Below, in pieces: positions 62,071 to 64,000 of a DNA stretch of 64,000 nucleotides (position 1 is the stretch's first letter; the number at the start of each line of letters is the position of its first letter). The DNA lies in the NCBI GenBank assembly GCA_964467915.1, contig CAYXSW010000001.1, positions 1-64,000 on the forward strand, written 5' to 3'. A program made the translations under genes and the position numbers. The stretch is from MED-G16 sp964467915 (GTDB taxonomy: Bacteria; Bacteroidota; Bacteroidia; Cytophagales; MED-G16). The notes beneath the pieces are model-generated. The model was not told where the DNA came from. It was given only the letters and a program-made list of their open reading frames with translations, and did no database searches.

Positions 62071-62603
62071 AAACTAAGCTTTTTATTTACAAAAGGAACG
62101 AGAGACATAATGACAGCTTCAGTGTAATATTTTGATCTATCTATTATCCCATTTGTTAATATACCAACAGCACCATCTTTATGTTTGGAGTTTTTTCTTT
62201 TAAAAACAACATCATCAGCCTCACCAAGCTCTACCCCTTTTTCTATAAGGGTTTGAATTTCTTTTGGTAGTTGAAACAACGATGTTTTACCCAAACCTTT
62301 TCTTTTTTTTGATAATGTTACAACCCAAGCAAAGGCAAATAACACACCACCCTCATATGAGCACCCACCCTCAATACCAATATGGTAATCAGCGGACTTA
62401 TTGGTTATGTTTTTTGCTCTGTTTGTGGCCCCTTTTTTTGTTTCAATACAAGACATTGGTTGGTCTGAAACCAGAGATGGTGTTTTTTCTCCCGACACAA
62501 TAATTTTTGATTTTGGAAAAACAACACTAAAAGCCGTATAAACAGCATTTATTTTTGTGGGGTTTTTTGACCCAACGAGAACCGTTAATTTATTTGCACC
62601 CAA
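62067..62603 (-). CDS. YjjX-type inosine/xanthosine triphosphatase (DUF84)
   Basis: A 178-residue ITPase-fold protein expected to hydrolyse non-canonical purine nucleotides. VLVGSKNPTKINAVYTAF at the N-terminus is the nucleotide-binding block, and CIETKKGATNRAKN, YHIGIEGGC, AFAWVVTL and ELGEADDVVFKRKNSKHKDGAVGILTNGIIDRSKYYTEAVIMSL follow as in YjjX. The start is TTG at 62603; I see no ATG near the N-terminus, and the first motif begins within ten residues. It overlaps the upstream DUF6702 gene by 19 bases. Confidence 0.85.
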   Translation of the reverse strand: MGANKLTVLVGSKNPTKINAVYTAFSVVFPKSKIIVSGEKTPSLVSDQPMSCIETKKGATNRAKNITNKSADYHIGIEGGCSYEGGVLFAFAWVVTLSKKRKGLGKTSLFQLPKEIQTLIEKGVELGEADDVVFKRKNSKHKDGAVGILTNGIIDRSKYYTEAVIMSLVPFVNKKLSF

Positions 62604-63085
62604 TTTTCTTTTTTGTTTTTGTTAAACGTTAGAGTTTTTTTCGTTTTGTTAATTTTAACCCCAACAATGTTTGTTTGTTCTTCTAGAACATCAAATAAAA
62701 CGGTGTTTTTAATTGATAGGGTTTTTTCATCAAAGGTTTCTTCTATTTTAAACACAACATTAGCCGTCTCAGTATAATCACTTCCTTCAAAAACAAAGCG
62801 GTCTAAAACCAAACTTTTCTTTTTTCCATCAACAGAAACAACAAAGTTTTTTTGAATATAATTAATAATATCACTCTTTTGTTTGTCGGATAAATCTTTT
62901 GAATAACCAACAAACCCTAGCGCATCAAATATATCATCTTTAAACGCTCTCATTGAAAAAAAAGAGCTCTCATTTTTTTGATAGACATTGCACACACTAA
63001 CATACACCGCATGTGAATAAGAGAAAAAAGAGGAAAAATAAAACAGTAAAAAAACGCAGTAAAAAAACGATTTTTTATAAACCAT
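62585..63085 (-). CDS. DUF6702 family exported protein (copy 2)
   Basis: A 166-residue exported protein with a long signal (FFYCVFLLFYFSSFFSYSHAVYVS). After cleavage the pattern HAVYVSVCNVYQK, AFKDDIFDALGF, and a C-terminal beta segment ending in GVKINKTKKTLTFNKNKKENWVQIN follow the DUF6702 layout. It is a paralog of the protein beside HupE in this window but shares little identity with it. No HupE gene adjoins this copy: its neighbours are the M28 peptidase upstream (11-base overlap) and the YjjX gene downstream. Confidence 0.65.
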   Translation of the reverse strand: MVYKKSFFYCVFLLFYFSSFFSYSHAVYVSVCNVYQKNESSFFSMRAFKDDIFDALGFVGYSKDLSDKQKSDIINYIQKNFVVSVDGKKKSLVLDRFVFEGSDYTETANVVFKIEETFDEKTLSIKNTVLFDVLEEQTNIVGVKINKTKKTLTFNKNKKENWVQIN

Positions 63086-64000
63086 ATTTATCTATTAGAT
63101 AAACCAAAGAAGCCACTGAAGCTGTCCCTAATTCTAACTCTCTAGCATTAACCAACTCAAAAACATCTTTGGCGGTATGGTGCATTTCAAAATACTTTTG
63201 ACCATCTATACTTAAACCAAACATTGGTGTTCCTGTTTTTCTATGAAGAGGACCAATGTCAGCACCACCACCACCTTTTGAAAAGTATGATATTGTGTTT
63301 TTGTCAAAATATTTAAGCCAGTCTTGAATTTTTTTATGTTGTTCGTCGCTGCCAGAAAAACCAAATCCCCTAGGAACGTACCCACTAGCATCACTTTCTA
63401 TTGCTGCAATGTGTTTTTCGTTTTCCATCACAGCAACATCAGCATACTTATGCCCTCCCTTTAATCCATTTTCTTCATTCATAAACATTACAGCTCTAAT
63501 TGTGTTATTCGGTTTAATTTTTTGTTTTTGAAACAACCGAAGAGCACCAATAGAGTGAACACAACCAGCACCATCATCATGCGCCCCCTCACCAACATCC
63601 CAAGAATCAAGGTGACCCCCAACTGTAATTATTTTTTCAGGGTTTTTCCTTCCTTTAAGCTCACCAACAACATTGTGAGATAAAGCGTCCAGAAACCACT
63701 TACCTGATAACTTAACAGTTAGTTTTAAGTTTGGGTTTTCTTTTAATGCTTTAGATAGTTTCTCTGAAGATAAAACACCCAAACCCCCATGGGGAATACT
63801 ATCCAAACCCTCTTTATAAGACATACCCCCAGTATGAGGAAAGTCTTCGTATGTGGATGAAGACAAAGATCTAAAAACAGAAGCTAACGCCCCATGTTCT
63901 GCAGCTTTTACCGCCCCAGATCTTCTTTGAAACCCAGTTTGACCGTATGAGGCTCCTTGATTAACATACCTTTGGTTGAACGCTTTGTTATAAAACACAA
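63075..64000 (-). CDS. M28-family zinc peptidase, carboxypeptidase Q-like (N-terminus outside window)
   Basis: The gene enters from the right edge; about 308 residues of the C-terminal part are visible. The two-zinc M28 site is complete: GGHLDSWD (His, Asp), AHDDGAGC (bridging Asp), MNEENGLKG (Glu pair), ESDASGYVP (Asp) and FEMHHTAKDVFEL (His). A PA-type region (HGALASVFRSLSS) precedes it. Related proteins are exported aminopeptidases or dipeptidases. The ATG at 63998 is probably internal, so I mark the gene as partial. It overlaps the second DUF6702 gene by 11 bases. Confidence 0.88.
   Translation of the reverse strand, partial: VFYNKAFNQRYVNQGASYGQTGFQRRSGAVKAAEHGALASVFRSLSSSTYEDFPHTGGMSYKEGLDSIPHGGLGVLSSEKLSKALKENPNLKLTVKLSGKWFLDALSHNVVGELKGRKNPEKIITVGGHLDSWDVGEGAHDDGAGCVHSIGALRLFQKQKIKPNNTIRAVMFMNEENGLKGGHKYADVAVMENEKHIAAIESDASGYVPRGFGFSGSDEQHKKIQDWLKYFDKNTISYFSKGGGGADIGPLHRKTGTPMFGLSIDGQKYFEMHHTAKDVFELVNARELELGTASVASLVYLIDKYGL

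Noticed and set aside
1..64000. tRNA, rRNA, CRISPR, transposase or prophage genes
   Set aside because: None was recognised. Gaps are too short for most RNA genes and no spaced repeats or mobile-element proteins were seen.

Overview
The window comes from a low-GC (about one third G+C), very compact genome of the phylum Bacteroidota, most likely a marine-type flavobacterium. The evidence is a T9SS C-terminal sorting tail, a GldJ-type gliding/T9SS lipoprotein, HmuY and CarboxypepD_reg/TonB receptor families, DUF6702 and DUF5117-type metalloproteases, a GH3-family enzyme and few recognisable Shine-Dalgarno sites. No rRNA, tRNA, CRISPR array, insertion sequence or phage gene was found. Only two non-coding stretches exceed about 200 bases (43.8-44.0 kb and 55.24-55.53 kb), and every tail-to-tail gene pair abuts or overlaps.

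Layout. 0-4.2 kb: end of a DUF1501/T9SS protein, a repeat lipoprotein, a SpoU-type RNA methyltransferase, and a coupled sulfotransferase/branched-chain aminotransferase pair. 4.2-13.2 kb: an iron and heme island with a TonB receptor, a HmuY-like heme-binding lipoprotein, a FecA-like receptor and an FbpABC-type ferric ABC transporter. Four copies of one 23-bp inverted repeat sit directly in front of three of these transcription units and probably form the local iron operator. 13.2-31 kb: housekeeping genes (fumC, map, lptB, cysteine desulfurase, glmM, mazG, rluD-like, pheA, glyA, tatC, rpiB, rbfA, a LolC/E-type permease). 28.4-34.3 kb: two large zinc peptidases flanking a DUF6702/HupE pair. 34.3-45.2 kb: a threonine-dehydratase-like enzyme, polA, a membrane-anchored amidase, a class V aminotransferase, a peptidase/propeller/barrel outer-membrane protein, two tiny membrane ORFs, a VOC protein and an SDR enzyme. 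45.2-55.2 kb: a rightward block of mfd, gldJ, an anti-sigma-type ATPase, ybeY, mnmG, a methyltransferase and an Ig-like lipoprotein. 55.5-59.1 kb: beta-oxidation genes. 59.1-64 kb: a RidA-like lipoprotein, yjbQ, prfA, an unknown secreted protein, a YjjX-type NTPase, a second DUF6702 protein and the C-terminal part of an M28 peptidase.

The most unusual non-coding signals are (1) the four-copy operator in the iron island, (2) a 14-bp palindrome matching parS just before mnmG, and (3) a roughly 85% AT, 283-bp intergenic region at 55.24-55.53 kb with three DnaA-box matches, located where the base composition of the + strand changes from G/T-rich to A/C-rich. DnaA boxes, parS and mnmG suggest the replication origin. 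The direction of the skew change and the gene orientations look like a terminus instead. I report both without choosing.
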